Source of the DNA: Fulvia fulva
Lineage: Eukaryota; Ascomycota; Dothideomycetes; Mycosphaerellales; Mycosphaerellaceae
Direction of reading: 5' to 3'
NCBI RefSeq assembly: GCF_020509005.1
Contig: NC_063015.1
Location: 1,054,001 to 1,118,000, forward strand
DNA: 64,000 nucleotides
Both the position numbers and the translations under genes were made by a program. The notes below the pieces were generated by a model, which did not search any database, was not told the origin of the DNA, and saw nothing but the letters and a program-made list of their open reading frames with translations. Shown here one piece after another: positions 51,800-61,660 of this stretch (position 1 is the stretch's first letter; the number at the start of each line of letters is the position of its first letter).

Positions 51800-52510
51800 A
51801 TGGCAGCAACAGCATCAAAGCACGACTGCACCTACCAAGCAGAAGCAGTCGGCGGACTGGTAGACCGCATCAACCAGCCAAATTGGTCACCAGCAAGGAC
51901 AGCCAAGCACAACCTCTGCCTCGAACGCATCTTCGCCATCTTGCCAAACGGCGCCCTCAGCAAGGACGTTCTCCCATCTCCTCCAAGCCTAGCCACCATG
52001 CAGGCCCTCCTCCAAGAACTCGACACGTTGGTCTTCCGCAAGTCCATCTCCGCTCGCTGCGACTTCGCTTGGGATCCTCAGCTCAGCGTTGGCAGCCAGA
52101 TCGTCAAGGGCTTATGCCAAACGCCAGTAAATGGCCGCATCATCATCAAGCTCAACTCGAGCAAGTGCCATACTTGGTGGGAGATCGTGGAGACCCTGCT
52201 GCACGAGATGGTGCATGGTTGGCTCTTCCTGCACGGCTACGATCGGAGTTGCGGAAAAGAGTCTCCCTGCAGAAAGATGAGCGCAATGGGAGCGACTGGC
52301 CATGGATGGGCTTTCCACAAGATCTCGCTGGCGGTGGAGCGCTGTGCGCAGAAGGCATTGGTCAATATTAGATCAATCATCGAGCTGAACAGATGGCAGT
52401 CAGCAGTACATGAGCACAAGGTATCGGATCCAGAAATGGCCGATCGATGCTTGATGGAGTTTTTCGCGGAGTGGGAACAGCATATCATCGTAGTTAATGT
52501 GAGAAGATGA
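51800..52510 (+). CDS. SprT-like zinc metallopeptidase, copy 4
   Basis: Single exon, 236 residues. The zinc site TLLHEMVHGWLFLH starts at His135, the third ligand is in GATGHGWAFHKISL, and two insert cysteines (SCGK, PCRK) lie between. The N-terminal half is shorter and more divergent but keeps the NWSPARTAKHNLCLERI and QELDTLVFRKS landmarks seen in copies 1 and 3. Its own C terminus (MADRCLMEFFAEWEQH) is unlike the others. It is transcribed away from copy 3, from a 242-base shared upstream region. The GWAF replacement of the usual GxAW around the third ligand is a small variation. No introns. Confidence 0.75.
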   Translation: MAATASKHDCTYQAEAVGGLVDRINQPNWSPARTAKHNLCLERIFAILPNGALSKDVLPSPPSLATMQALLQELDTLVFRKSISARCDFAWDPQLSVGSQIVKGLCQTPVNGRIIIKLNSSKCHTWWEIVETLLHEMVHGWLFLHGYDRSCGKESPCRKMSAMGATGHGWAFHKISLAVERCAQKALVNIRSIIELNRWQSAVHEHKVSDPEMADRCLMEFFAEWEQHIIVVNVRR

Positions 52511-52889
52511 GAGTGCTAAGGTACTGGGACGGACGAGTGACTACCATGGGAGGTAAGGGTCACGGTGGCAAGCCAATGTACCACGCGCTTTTTCACAGAA
52601 GATGGGGATGAAGATGAAGATGAATCAGGAAGACGATGATTCTGAGCAGAACAGACATGGGGTCGTTCTCGCTTAAGTACAATCCTTATCCGTGCTTCCG
52701 TGGGTCCACTCTGCCCTCTCTTCGAGAAGGGCTAAGTGGACCCACAACAGCACGGATAATTCCTTATGGCCTGCCGCCTTGGCAACCCCTTACAGAATAA
52801 GGTTGCTCGCAAGCTTCCTCCGCTGCACCTCTCGCGCGTGGCCAACACGTTCGCCATGCCTTTCACACCACATATCCCGACAGGCTGGC
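52511..52889. promoter_or_regulatory. Leader/promoter of the C2H2-Zn2Cys6 regulator gene
   Basis: About 380 bases, containing the strong hairpin at 52686-52759. An open frame runs from 52692 into the regulator but has no ATG; translation is placed at ATG 52890. Confidence 0.4.
52686..52759. repeat. 74-bp near-perfect palindrome (hairpin)
   Basis: Outer arms TTATCCGTGCT and AGCACGGATAA, middle arms GTGGGTCCACT and AGTGGACCCAC, inner arms GCCCTCTC and GAGAAGGGC around a TTC loop, with only three-base and smaller mismatched bulges. It begins 204 bases before the regulator's ATG. It could be a tiny foldback element, a cruciform, or a structure in the leader RNA. Confidence 0.85.
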
Positions 52890-55314
52890 ATGTTCAAATG
52901 CATCGACTGTGACAAGGTCTACAAGACCCGCACGTCACTCACTCGGCATGCCCACAACCACGCTTCTTCACCCGCATCTCACGCATGTCAGACTTGCGGC
53001 GTTGTGTTCGCACGCCGGGACATCTTGAATCGCCACGTGAGCAACGGCCATTGCTCCGCATCTACCGCTGGCAGAGCGAGAACACATACGGCCTGCGAAG
53101 CGTGTCGAGCTGCTCGGATCAAATGCGATGGCCAAGACCCTTGCCGAGCATGTGTTGGTGCTCGTAAGGGATGCAAATATCCTCTCAAAACAGGCCGCAT
53201 CAGTCACGCCACGAGGCCTTACAAGGCTTCGAATACAGGCGAGAACGTCATGCTCGAGGAATATGGTCGGGATGTCTCTGTGGGCTCAACGCCTGGTAAT
53301 GGCAACCCGTTCTCTCCACCGCAACCCACTCCTAGAGAATCCATGGAGATGGCATTGGAGATGGAAGATGTGAAGAACGAGCAAGTCCTAAGTCCTACTG
53401 GAGATGTCGACAACACCGCTTGGCCTTGGTTGCACGAGAAGAACTTCATTCCCCAGACGGGACGATCTAGCAGACATGGCAATGGCCACAGAAAGCAGCA
53501 TCTGCCGGTAGCTGTTGATACTACGAACGGCACTGGGCCAGCCGTAGAGACATCGCCTGCTTCTTCCTTCGCAGCCACCAGTAGCTTCCAAGATTCTCTT
53601 ACGCCACTTGCAAATGTCGTCGAGAATCTAGTTGCGTATGCTGCAGCTTCGGCCTATACCCCGGATGACAGGAACACTCGCAGGCGTTACTGGGAGTCTA
53701 TCTCGCTTCAACTGGCAGACATATTTGGGGTGATCAAAGAGCACTCTTCCGCCGCCTCAAGACGAACCTTATATGAGCTAGTTGAGATCTATCTGGGCAA
53801 GTTCAACGTGCTTTGGCCTCTCCTCAACTATGAGCAGCTTGATCCCGACAATCACCACCCCGTGCTATTTCTGACAGTGACCTCAATCGGTGCTATGTTT
53901 GGTCATGCACTCCAACGGCAATACGGAACATTGATGCATAAACGCTTACGTCGACTGCTAGCGGCCAGTCTTTACGATCTGGAAGGCACGGATGACGAGA
54001 TGGTATGGCTGGCGCAAGCTCGGCTCCTGACCCAAGTAGCATCGATGTACTTTGGGCAACATCAAGGCTTCTCTTATGCACAGGTATGTTCTGCGAGAAT
54101 CATATCCTCGGTCTCCACTGACCAAATTTCAGCATTTGGCTGCCATCACAATAGCACAACTGCGCCGCATGGACTTCATGCGTGAGCCCATCCCGAATAA
54201 CCTCGTCCGACTTTCATCATCGAGCCCAGAGGAAGAGCTTGCACGATATCAGGTCTTCGAGACTCGGCGGCGAATCGCTTTCGGTATCTTCAGGACGGAT
54301 ATCTACACGAGTGTTCTACTTTCGACAAGACCAATCATGACCTCGGAGGAAGTCAAGCTGACCTTTCCAAGACCGGATAGATTATGGCTGAACGCTGACA
54401 ATCTGGCTCCAGAAGATCAACTTCAGGCATACCGCACCGAGGATGCTAAGACTTTGCAGATGCCATTCTCTGACCTCGTGCGGATCTTCTTTGAGCGGCA
54501 GGAAGCAAAGCCGACTCTCGGTCCTGTCGGGTACGAACTTGCGCTGTTTGGTCTACAAGAGTGTGTCTGGAGATTCTCGCAGGATCCGGAATTGTTCCCA
54601 AGGCTGACTGGCGAGTGCTTAGCTGTTACTGAGCCGAATGTGGCCACGGGTCTCCTCGCAAACACACAGCCTACAAACGGAAATGTCATAACTGGCAGTA
54701 CCGGCTTCTGGTCTCGAGGAATGTACGATCTGCACACGGATCGAGCGAGACTGCTGCAGGCTCTCGAGACTTGGTCGCAAGCCGTGCAGCAAGCGATAGA
54801 GATTGGCGCGTTTGCGAAGCATCGAGACACGCTCATGAGCAGTATGCTTCTGTATCGGCTGAGCAAGCTACGACTTTGCGCGCCTCTAGAGAATTTGCAT
54901 CATATCTCGTACCGAGCAGATCAGCCCAAGACAGTGGACGCTCACATCCATCAGAAAGTGGGAGCCTGGACAGTAAGCAAATTCGCACAAGAAGCAGCGC
55001 AGGAAGCGTGGGATGTCAAGACTTTGATTGAGTCGGAACTCCAGAAGCCGAGAGAAGACAGGGCACGCTTCAACTTCCTCGCATTCTGCAGTCTGCACCA
55101 TGCTGCAGTGGTACTTTGGACCGTCGCTGGCTGTGAAGAAAACCGGTCAGAGGCTAGTGCTTACCAGGTTCCGAACTCCGCCATCGACGAGTTCCTCAAG
55201 AATTGTTCCAATCTCTTCAGCCAACTCAGCCCGCTTGGTAGCAACTCCTTCGAAGCTGCAGCTCATAGATTGTGTATGTTCCGCTTTCCACGCCAGCAAC
55301 GCGCTGCTCCCTGA
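52890..55314 (+). CDS. Transcription factor with two C2H2 fingers and a Zn2Cys6 cluster
   Basis: Two exons, 52890-54083 (398 codons) and 54133-55314, with a 49-bp intron (GTATGT to TTTCAG, phase 0); 791 residues. C2H2 finger 1 uses C4, C7, H20 and H24; finger 2 uses C33, C36, H49 and H54. The binuclear cluster follows at C69, C72, C79, C85, C88 and C95 (CEACRAARIKCDGQDPCRAC). After a Ser/Pro-rich linker comes the fungal regulatory domain (about residues 290-700), with FNVLWPLLNY, LTVTSIGAMFGHALQ and ETRRRIAFGIFRTD. This combined architecture is known in filamentous fungi and is nuclear. Whether it controls the adjacent reductase and aquaporin genes is unknown. A last 3' exon beyond 55270 cannot be excluded. 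Confidence 0.92.
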
Positions 55315-55380
55315 GTTGGCATACCTCGATGACGCAATTGACGTACCGGGTGCTTGATCCAATCACGACCTCATAGTGGC

Positions 55381-56518
55381 TCAAGGAATCTGCTTCAACT
55401 CTCTGAATTTCTCGAATGCGCCAGTAATCGAGTCATACGAGTCGACGAAGCCTGTCCAGCCGAACTTCTTGGCCTTGTTCATACTCAGGCTTGGGTACCA
55501 CGTGCGCATGAACACCCGGTCTTGGAATGCCCAAGTGCCAGCGTCGAAGGTCGACTTGACTTCTGGCATGCCAGCGTTTTCGCAGATCTGATCCCACACC
55601 GCCCGCTTGTCTTTCGCCCATTCTGCTAGACTGAACTCCTGCTGCACTTCGCCTTGTGGCGGAATGGGCTTATCAAAGTTCTGGTCGGATGATGTTGCTG
55701 CGCCCATATACTCGGCCAGCCGAGGCCACATATATCCCCAGGTGAAGTGATCGCCGTTCACAAAGTTGAAGGCCTGGTTGGCGCACTCTGGACTGGTCGA
55801 AGCCCATACAGTGAACTTTGCAAGCAGAGGAGCATCACTATTTGTCTCCGTCCCATTCCAGTACAGCTGGTTCGTTGGCATTCTGGTGACTTCGCCTAGC
55901 TCTTTACAGATCATGAAGTACAGCGCACAACTTAATGCTGAATTCATACCATTCGGCTTGCTGGTATGCCCGATAACAGCTTCTGGTCGGATGACATTCC
56001 AATGCCACTTCTGACCTTTCCCCCTTCTGTTTCTCGGCCAGGAAGTCCTCTTGTGGGAAGTAGAAGTTCTCGTCCGCTTTCCCTCTTCTCGGCTCCTCCT
56101 CACGACACGGTGTCGGCACCGGGCCAAGATGGAGACCATAATACTTCCCTCCCGTCTGAAGCGTGCAATTTTGCAGGTTTGGAGCGGCCAGGATTAAAGC
56201 TTGCAGAAAGTTTTCGAACAGCGCTTTGTTCGCGAGATTCAGCTCGGCAAAGTCGTCTTTGTGGATGTAAGAGGAGAAGTACGCATGCGTCACATCTTTG
56301 CAGCTTTGTTCCATGGCCTGCGCTAGGGCTTCATGATGGTTCGTAAAATCCAGTGCGATGAACTCTATGCGAGCATCTTCGACTAGCAGTTTGACTGGTG
56401 AGCGGGAGGTGATCACGATGCGACTCCATTTTCCTGGGGTCGTGTTTCGGACGAGATGTTCTATGATTGCTGTGCCGGTGATGCCGTTGGCGCCTGTGAC
56501 GAGGGCAACTTTCGGCAT
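55381..56518 (-). pseudogene. PRISE-family NAD(P)H reductase (SDR), one-base frameshift
   Basis: Start ATG at 56518 (MPKVALVTGANGITG, an NAD(P)-binding SDR start). The protein matches the PRISE (progesterone 5-beta-reductase / iridoid-synthase-like) fold, with SRIVITSRSP, AYFSSYIHKDD, CTLQTGGKYYGLHLG, FYFPQEDFLAE and then WHWNVIRPEAVIG, FVNGDHFTWGYMWP and a C-terminal TGFVDSYDSITGAFEKF. Fungal members reduce enones and many sit near secondary-metabolite genes. Between FLAEKQKG and QKWHWNVIRP the frame shifts by one base at a run of five G (plus strand 56020-56024, five C). Removing one G restores the family sequence. Without correction the first frame ends after about 35 foreign residues. Either a true inactivation or an assembly error; both halves are otherwise undamaged. 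Confidence 0.8.
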
Positions 56519-56864
56519 ATTGCAAGGCTGGTACTCGGAATCCGGGTATCCTGGCCTGTGTAACCCTGCCAATACTGCTCGAACCTCCGCAGACACCTTT
56601 CGACGTTCAAGTGTGGAGATGCGGGCACTCGAGCTCTTCAGGTACCTTCTTTCCCGGGACTAGTGGCTCTCGGCAACATTGGTGCAAGCACTGTCTTGTA
56701 AGATGGAGATAGAGGGTGACGGCGACACGACAGACCCAGCTCGAACTTGGAAGAGTGTGATCGATGTGGCCTCTAGAATTCGTCGAAGCATACCATTTGG
56801 AAATGGACCTCCCAGTCGTCTACATAATATCGCCATGCTAACGCCAAACGCTGCGACCACACGA

Positions 56865-58092
56865 TCAAGCTGCGTAACTCGCACCGCGGTCAAGCCTTCT
56901 CACCAAGCCATCATCTTGCTGTCCGCGAACCGCAAGATTCGAAGCAGCAGCTCGGTCTGGTCCAGCCACAGTCCGGGTAGCCGCTGGTACTCGCGGAAGA
57001 GACTCAATTGACTTCTGCTCATTGCTATCGGCAAAGTCGCCGTAAGTGTGCGAGCGGCGACCGTTTGCAGTATTCGGGGGGCTGAAGTCGTGCTCTTCCG
57101 CCCGACGCATGATGTCTTTGTCGGCATCTTGCGAAGGATTGGCTGTCTCATATTCCAGGACTTTGATAAACTTGTAGAAGCCGGCGGCGACGATGGAGCC
57201 CAAGATTGGTCCAACCCAGTATACTGCACGAAGTTAGCGAGCGACGCAAGAGGGGCATAAAGATATGCTTACTCCAGTGGTATCCATTGAAGTTGCGGTT
57301 GACAACAGCAGGTCCAAAAGACCGCGCTGGGTTCAAGCTTCCTCCTGTGAAGTATACACCAACAAGCTCTGTCACAAAGAGCGAGAGACCAATGCCAACT
57401 GGTGCAATGAAGGTTCCCTTGTGCTTCTCCGCGGCCAACATGAAGATGGTAAAGACCAATTCAGCCGTCAAGATCATCTCGATGAAAAGACCCTGTACGA
57501 TAGTGGTGCCTCCCCCAAGCGATGTCTGAACCGTAAGCGGACCAGGAAACATGCAGCTGACGAGCGCCGCAGCTGTCACGCCACCCAGGATCTGTGCAAC
57601 AAACAGCAAAGCGCCCCTGACCCATGGCAGAGCACCGATCAAGCACATTCCAAACGTAACAGCCGGGTTGAACAGTCCTCCGGAAATACGAAAGAAGACC
57701 CACGCATTGACCGCCAGCGAGAAGCCGAACGACAACGCTATGTACTGCAATTGTTGAGGATTGCTGCCAGTCTCTGCCACCGTCATCCCAGATGAAGACG
57801 GGATGTTGTTTGCGACTTGTGTTCCTCCGAGCGCAAAGTATAGGAAGAGCACTGTCCCGACATACTCGCCGACTGCGGCCACGAAGTGATTGCGAGCGGC
57901 GTCTGGGATTCGGTGGGCGAATGGTATGCGATTGACGTGGTCGTCGACTTCTTTTCGTCGTTCGGGATCGGCTGCTTTCGTGAACGGAAGTGGAATCGCA
58001 CCGCCTTTGATCGGAGCCTGTCAAACGAATGCATCAGTATACATCATCCTTCAGTGCTTCGACATAGGTGGCGTGCTCACGTTGATATTCAT
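56865..58092 (-). CDS. Aquaporin/aquaglyceroporin-like channel (MIP family)
   Basis: Three exons: a 12-nt first exon (58092-58081, MNIN), 58017-57273 and 57223-56865, with introns of 63 bp (branch ACTGAT) and 49 bp; 371 residues. Both pore motifs are intact: NPA 121-123 (SGGLFNPAVTFG) and NPA 233-235 (GGSLNPARSFG). The R after the second NPA is the selectivity arginine. Six membrane segments run from AAVGEYVGTVLFLYF to YWVGPILGSIVAAGFY, the last one completed by the second splice. The cytosolic N terminus (about 48 residues) is basic, and the C terminus (about 95 residues) carries Arg/Ser stretches. It moves water and possibly small solutes across the plasma membrane. The tiny first exon is easy to miss. 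Confidence 0.9.
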
Positions 58093-60396
58093 CCTGGCGA
58101 CGTTCTCTTCGACTTGCTTTTGCTACCGAAGACAAAGGTGTGGCTGATGTCCTCTACAATAGTCGGATAGATTTCTCAACGCCGCAGGAAGGTGTCGAAG
58201 ATGTACGCCGACCGTTGCATGACTTGCATCGCCCTTGCCATCGTCGAGACGGCACATAATACGTGCTATTGACGACATTCTAGCCACGCGACACTGCTCC
58301 AGGCCCTTCCAGACGGCAAGATCTGACGAGCCGGTGGTCGAAACGGCGCCAGGCCCGCCACTGGATCTTTTCTTTGTGGCACTCTTTGTCTCTGCGAACA
58401 ACCAGAGACTTAATCCACAGAGAGATACCTCAAGCTCCAGAATATCGCCGAGTGCTTTTCCTGAAGCGGCAAGTGTCTGGAGTCGAAAGTTGGAAGCAAT
58501 ATGTCACACGTGGCTTGAAGGTTGCGGCTCGCTGGGCCGTGTAGCAATACCGCCACCTCGGGGCTTGCATCATGACCGCACCACGATATTCGGGATGCCG
58601 CTTTGCGATAGGAGTGGCTACGAGCTTATAGGTGGAGCGAAGGAGGCTTGCCATTGACTGATAGAGGCTTTTCGCAAGACTGGTCTTGCACGAATGTTTG
58701 GTGATGTGCTCGCCACTCGACGATCCAGCCTAGTCTGGATATGGTCTCTACACAATTGGTGTTGCTTCGACCCTGATAGCACCTCGTACACAACTAACAG
58801 CGCCGAATACCTAGTCTCCTGGATGGCACTGTGGTGTTGGTAGCAATCTACGCTTCATGCACGAGATGGCCCCGCCCAGCTTACAGACTTGTGGATGTAC
58901 TGTTAGCAGCAGATCACAGGTAAAGTCTCCTGCCAATTGAGGATAGACTGTTGATAGTGCGGAAGCATACTTGATGACCACCGAATCAGACAAGGTACAA
59001 GTTACTTGCTGATACTGCCGACCGCTAGGCTGTTCACGAAGCATGGTGAGGCGTGTCGAGCCGCTGAAGCTTCCTTGGCCAGGGAAAGCATATGCAACTA
59101 CTTGCGAATAACACTGTGCATGGTAGGACAACGATGTGATGGGCTGACGATGACAGATCGAGCTCCTGGACAGTGTATTGCGTGTACATGAAGGACATCG
59201 AGAGAACGCAGTATCGATTGCATTTTGTAAGCACTTTTTGAATCACCAAATATGGCAGTCCCCAACTCGCAGAGCCCCTTCTCGTCCAAGACCGTCAAGC
59301 ATACTGTCAGCAGATACAAGAACACACCGTCTCGCATTTGAAAAAAGGACAACTATATCACCGCCGGTACAAAGACGAGAACAGGACGACAACTCGAGAA
59401 GGAGCAGATTACATACTCACGACGAGTTCAGATCGCAACGCGAGTCTGTAACAGGTCATTTGATGTGAAATGCTCCTTCTCCAGTCGTCGTCCTGTTGTC
59501 GTCTTCGTAACGGCAGTGGTATAATTGTTCTTCTGCAGGTGTGAGATGCTGTGTTCTTGTATCCGCTCTCGTTGGACGGGCCCGACCACCCTCGCCATCC
59601 ACCGCAAACACCCTCTCCCTTCCTGCCTTCCCTCTTGGCCGCCACGGGCCACAAACACGCTGCACAAGAAGTTAGCGTCGATCTCGCATGAGTGGAGGGA
59701 ATAAGCTGACTCACCCTGGAGCCGCCCAAGCGCGACCGAGTCCTCAGTTGCAAGTGGTGGAGTTAAGTAGGCCTAGCTTGAGGAGCAGAGCCGTGGACGG
59801 TTTGACTTATCCGAGTCAGTCAACTGTGGAGCGGCGGGTGATGGGGAAGATGGCAACTTACGAGACGCCGAAGGCGCCATGTTGGTAATGGCGGATCGAC
59901 TTGTGCCCTCTGTGATGGTGGCTTGCTGGCGAGTGTAGACCATTTGATGGAGGTGGGTGCATTGGTGATGGAGGTGTCGAGTTTCGTTGGCACATCTGTG
60001 ATGATATGGGGGCGAACAGTTGCGGCTGTCAGTTGAGGCGGCCTGAGGAGAGCGGCGGCGGGAGAACTTACTGCGCTGCCGAAGCGGCATGGAGAGCCTT
60101 GATGGCGATGGAGATGAACTTGGTGATGTAGATCTGAGGCCGATGTTCTTGAGTGGCAGTGGTGGAGGTGGTATCTGTTGAGGCGGTGTTTGGTGCAGAA
60201 GAAAAGGGAAGAATTGAGCAACCGAAGAGCTACTTTTTATGTGTGCTGCCAAGAGGAGGAGCTCGTACCAGGACTGCGCCAGGACTTCAAGGCATGAAGC
60301 TCTGACTGCGGTAGAAGGACGGAGGAGAGGTTTGGAACGAACTCGTCCTTGACGGTCAACATTGTGACCAATCGCCCGCAACGATACAACACAAAC
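58093..60396. other. Gene-poor region containing a long foldback repeat
   Basis: About 2.3 kb between the aquaporin and the last SprT-like gene. The minus-strand frames 58654-58430 and 58401-58123 could be two exons of a small Arg-rich protein but show no family. Frames around 59.5-60.4 kb on the minus strand are Pro/Ser/His-rich, with possible introns, and also unrecognised. The inverted repeat at 59313-59563 is listed separately. Confidence 0.35.
59313..59563. repeat. ~101-bp inverted repeat with 48-bp spacer
   Basis: The left arm 59313-59414 and the reverse complement of the right arm 59463-59563 both begin GATACAAGAACACA. They share ACAGGACGAC and GAGAAGGAGCA blocks and end in a CAT triplet, with roughly 80% identity and one single-base gap. 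The spacer is not palindromic. A transcript would fold into a hairpin about 250 nt long. In both arms a reading frame gives similar peptides (QLYHRRYKDENRTTT and QLYHCRYEDDNRTTT), so it may derive from an inverted duplication of coding sequence. Confidence 0.8.
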
Positions 60397-61020
60397 ATGA
60401 CGCACTTCTACCGTGCAGAGCACCACTCGACTCCTTCACCTTCTGAGCTGGGCTGGCAGCGCCACAGTCCACTCGCTATCGCTGAGCTAGTCAAGAATAC
60501 GATCGAAATTGGCACATACGAACTACCGGACAGCGCGCTGGGACACTGGCTACAACATGGCATCGAGAAGATTGGCGCACAAGATGGATATGGTACGGAG
60601 GCAGTGTTGGAGTGGCTAAGGGAGGGCAGGCTCTTGATGAGCCAGGAGTACTTCTGTGGCAAATTGGACGATGTCGAAGTCCAGTGGCAAGCGGGCTTAC
60701 TTCAGTTCTACGATTCGTACGGTGTTACCAATGGCAGTGGTACGCATGTGCGAGTCTGGTTGGAGCCACAGCTGGATGAACACCTTAGAGAAGACAGCGC
60801 TGCCGCCATGAGGTCGTTTGCCTCAACCTTACTGCATGAGCTGTGTCACGCCATGCTAGCAAGGTACAGCTGCGAGAACGGCTGCAACGAGGGATACTGT
60901 CGTAGCCACTGGTTTGTTGAAACCGGTCCGTCATACCACGGCACAGCTTGGCAAGCCATCAAGAGCCGCATCGAGACGGCCTGGGCAGAGCGCCTAGGCT
61001 TTGAGATGAGGTTGTTCTGA
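60397..61020 (+). CDS. SprT-like zinc metallopeptidase, copy 5
   Basis: Single exon, 207 residues. The zinc site TLLHELCHAMLARY starts at His147. The third ligand is in PSYHGTAWQAI, where the usual GHG is YHG. The insert carries three cysteines (SCEN, GCNE, YCRS). The N-terminal part resembles the family only in outline (LLMSQEYFCGKLDDVEVQWQAGLLQFY). The protein ends shortly after the third ligand, with no extra domain. It lies 8 kb from copy 4, outside the densest part of the cluster. Catalytic residues are present, but the Gly-to-Tyr change before the third His is a possible sign of altered activity. Confidence 0.72.
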   Translation: MTHFYRAEHHSTPSPSELGWQRHSPLAIAELVKNTIEIGTYELPDSALGHWLQHGIEKIGAQDGYGTEAVLEWLREGRLLMSQEYFCGKLDDVEVQWQAGLLQFYDSYGVTNGSGTHVRVWLEPQLDEHLREDSAAAMRSFASTLLHELCHAMLARYSCENGCNEGYCRSHWFVETGPSYHGTAWQAIKSRIETAWAERLGFEMRLF

Positions 61021-61045
61021 ATGGCCATCACTCCAAGCGGCCTCC

Positions 61046-61550
61046 ATGGACCAGCTGTGCCATCAGATCAGCTGGGAACACAAATCCTGTCCATGGCAGG
61101 TCCCAATCATACTGGGTGATTGGGAAGGAGACTCATTCTTCGAACCTCCACGCGGTTGTCTCTGGAAACGTCTGCCGACCGAGCAGACGGCTAAAGCGAA
61201 GAAATCTTGTCAAAGACCCATTGTTCACCATAGTGCCCATTACTTCGAGCGCGAAACGGTGTCATTCTGGGAGCACAGCAAAGGCAGCGGCACCAGTCCA
61301 TCCTCCCGAAGATCTGGCCCAAATGCTCAGCGAAATATTGGATTTACTCAACGACATTACGCCGCACCTCTGCTACATGCAGCCTCAGACTCACGGCTTT
61401 TGCCATCCCATGAGCGCTGGTGCTGGATCTTCGAAGCTCGTGAAAGGCGCTAGTATGCACCTGGCGTACACCACATGCCAAGAATGGAAGTCGGCTAAGG
61501 AGATCAGTCATCATCTGATACTGTGTGGCCATAACGGCAGCCACTGCTGA
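61046..61550 (+). pseudogene. Possible broken small gene after SprT-like copy 5
   Basis: From ATG 61046, only 26 bases after the copy 5 stop, about 80 residues read like protein (WEHKSCPWQVPIILGDWEG, HHSAHYFERETVSFWEH). Sense then continues in a frame shifted by one base near 61285 (HPPEDLAQMLSEILDLLND) and ends in a Cys/His-rich tail (LILCGHNGSHC). No family recognised. It could be a decayed gene or coincidence. Confidence 0.3.
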
Positions 61551-61660
61551 CTGAGCTTAGCAAGCATTGTGTAACCTCAGATCGGCAGAGAGAACATATC
61601 TTGCCATCCAGCTGCCCCCTAGAGCACAAGATCAGGACAATCGATCAAAACTTCAACAAC

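Noticed and set aside
53000..58100. A secondary-metabolite cluster made of the regulator, PRISE reductase and aquaporin
   Set aside because: No polyketide synthase, peptide synthetase, terpene cyclase, P450 or methyltransferase is present nearby, and the reductase is broken.
58123..58654. Two minus-strand frames that might be exons of one small gene
   Set aside because: The first resembles a mitochondrial presequence, but no splice pair or family could be supported.
36189..61020. Reading the SprT-like, exonuclease and ELF1 duplicates as one defence or repair operon-like system
   Set aside because: Genes lie on both strands, are interrupted by unrelated housekeeping genes, and nothing in the sequence shows joint function.
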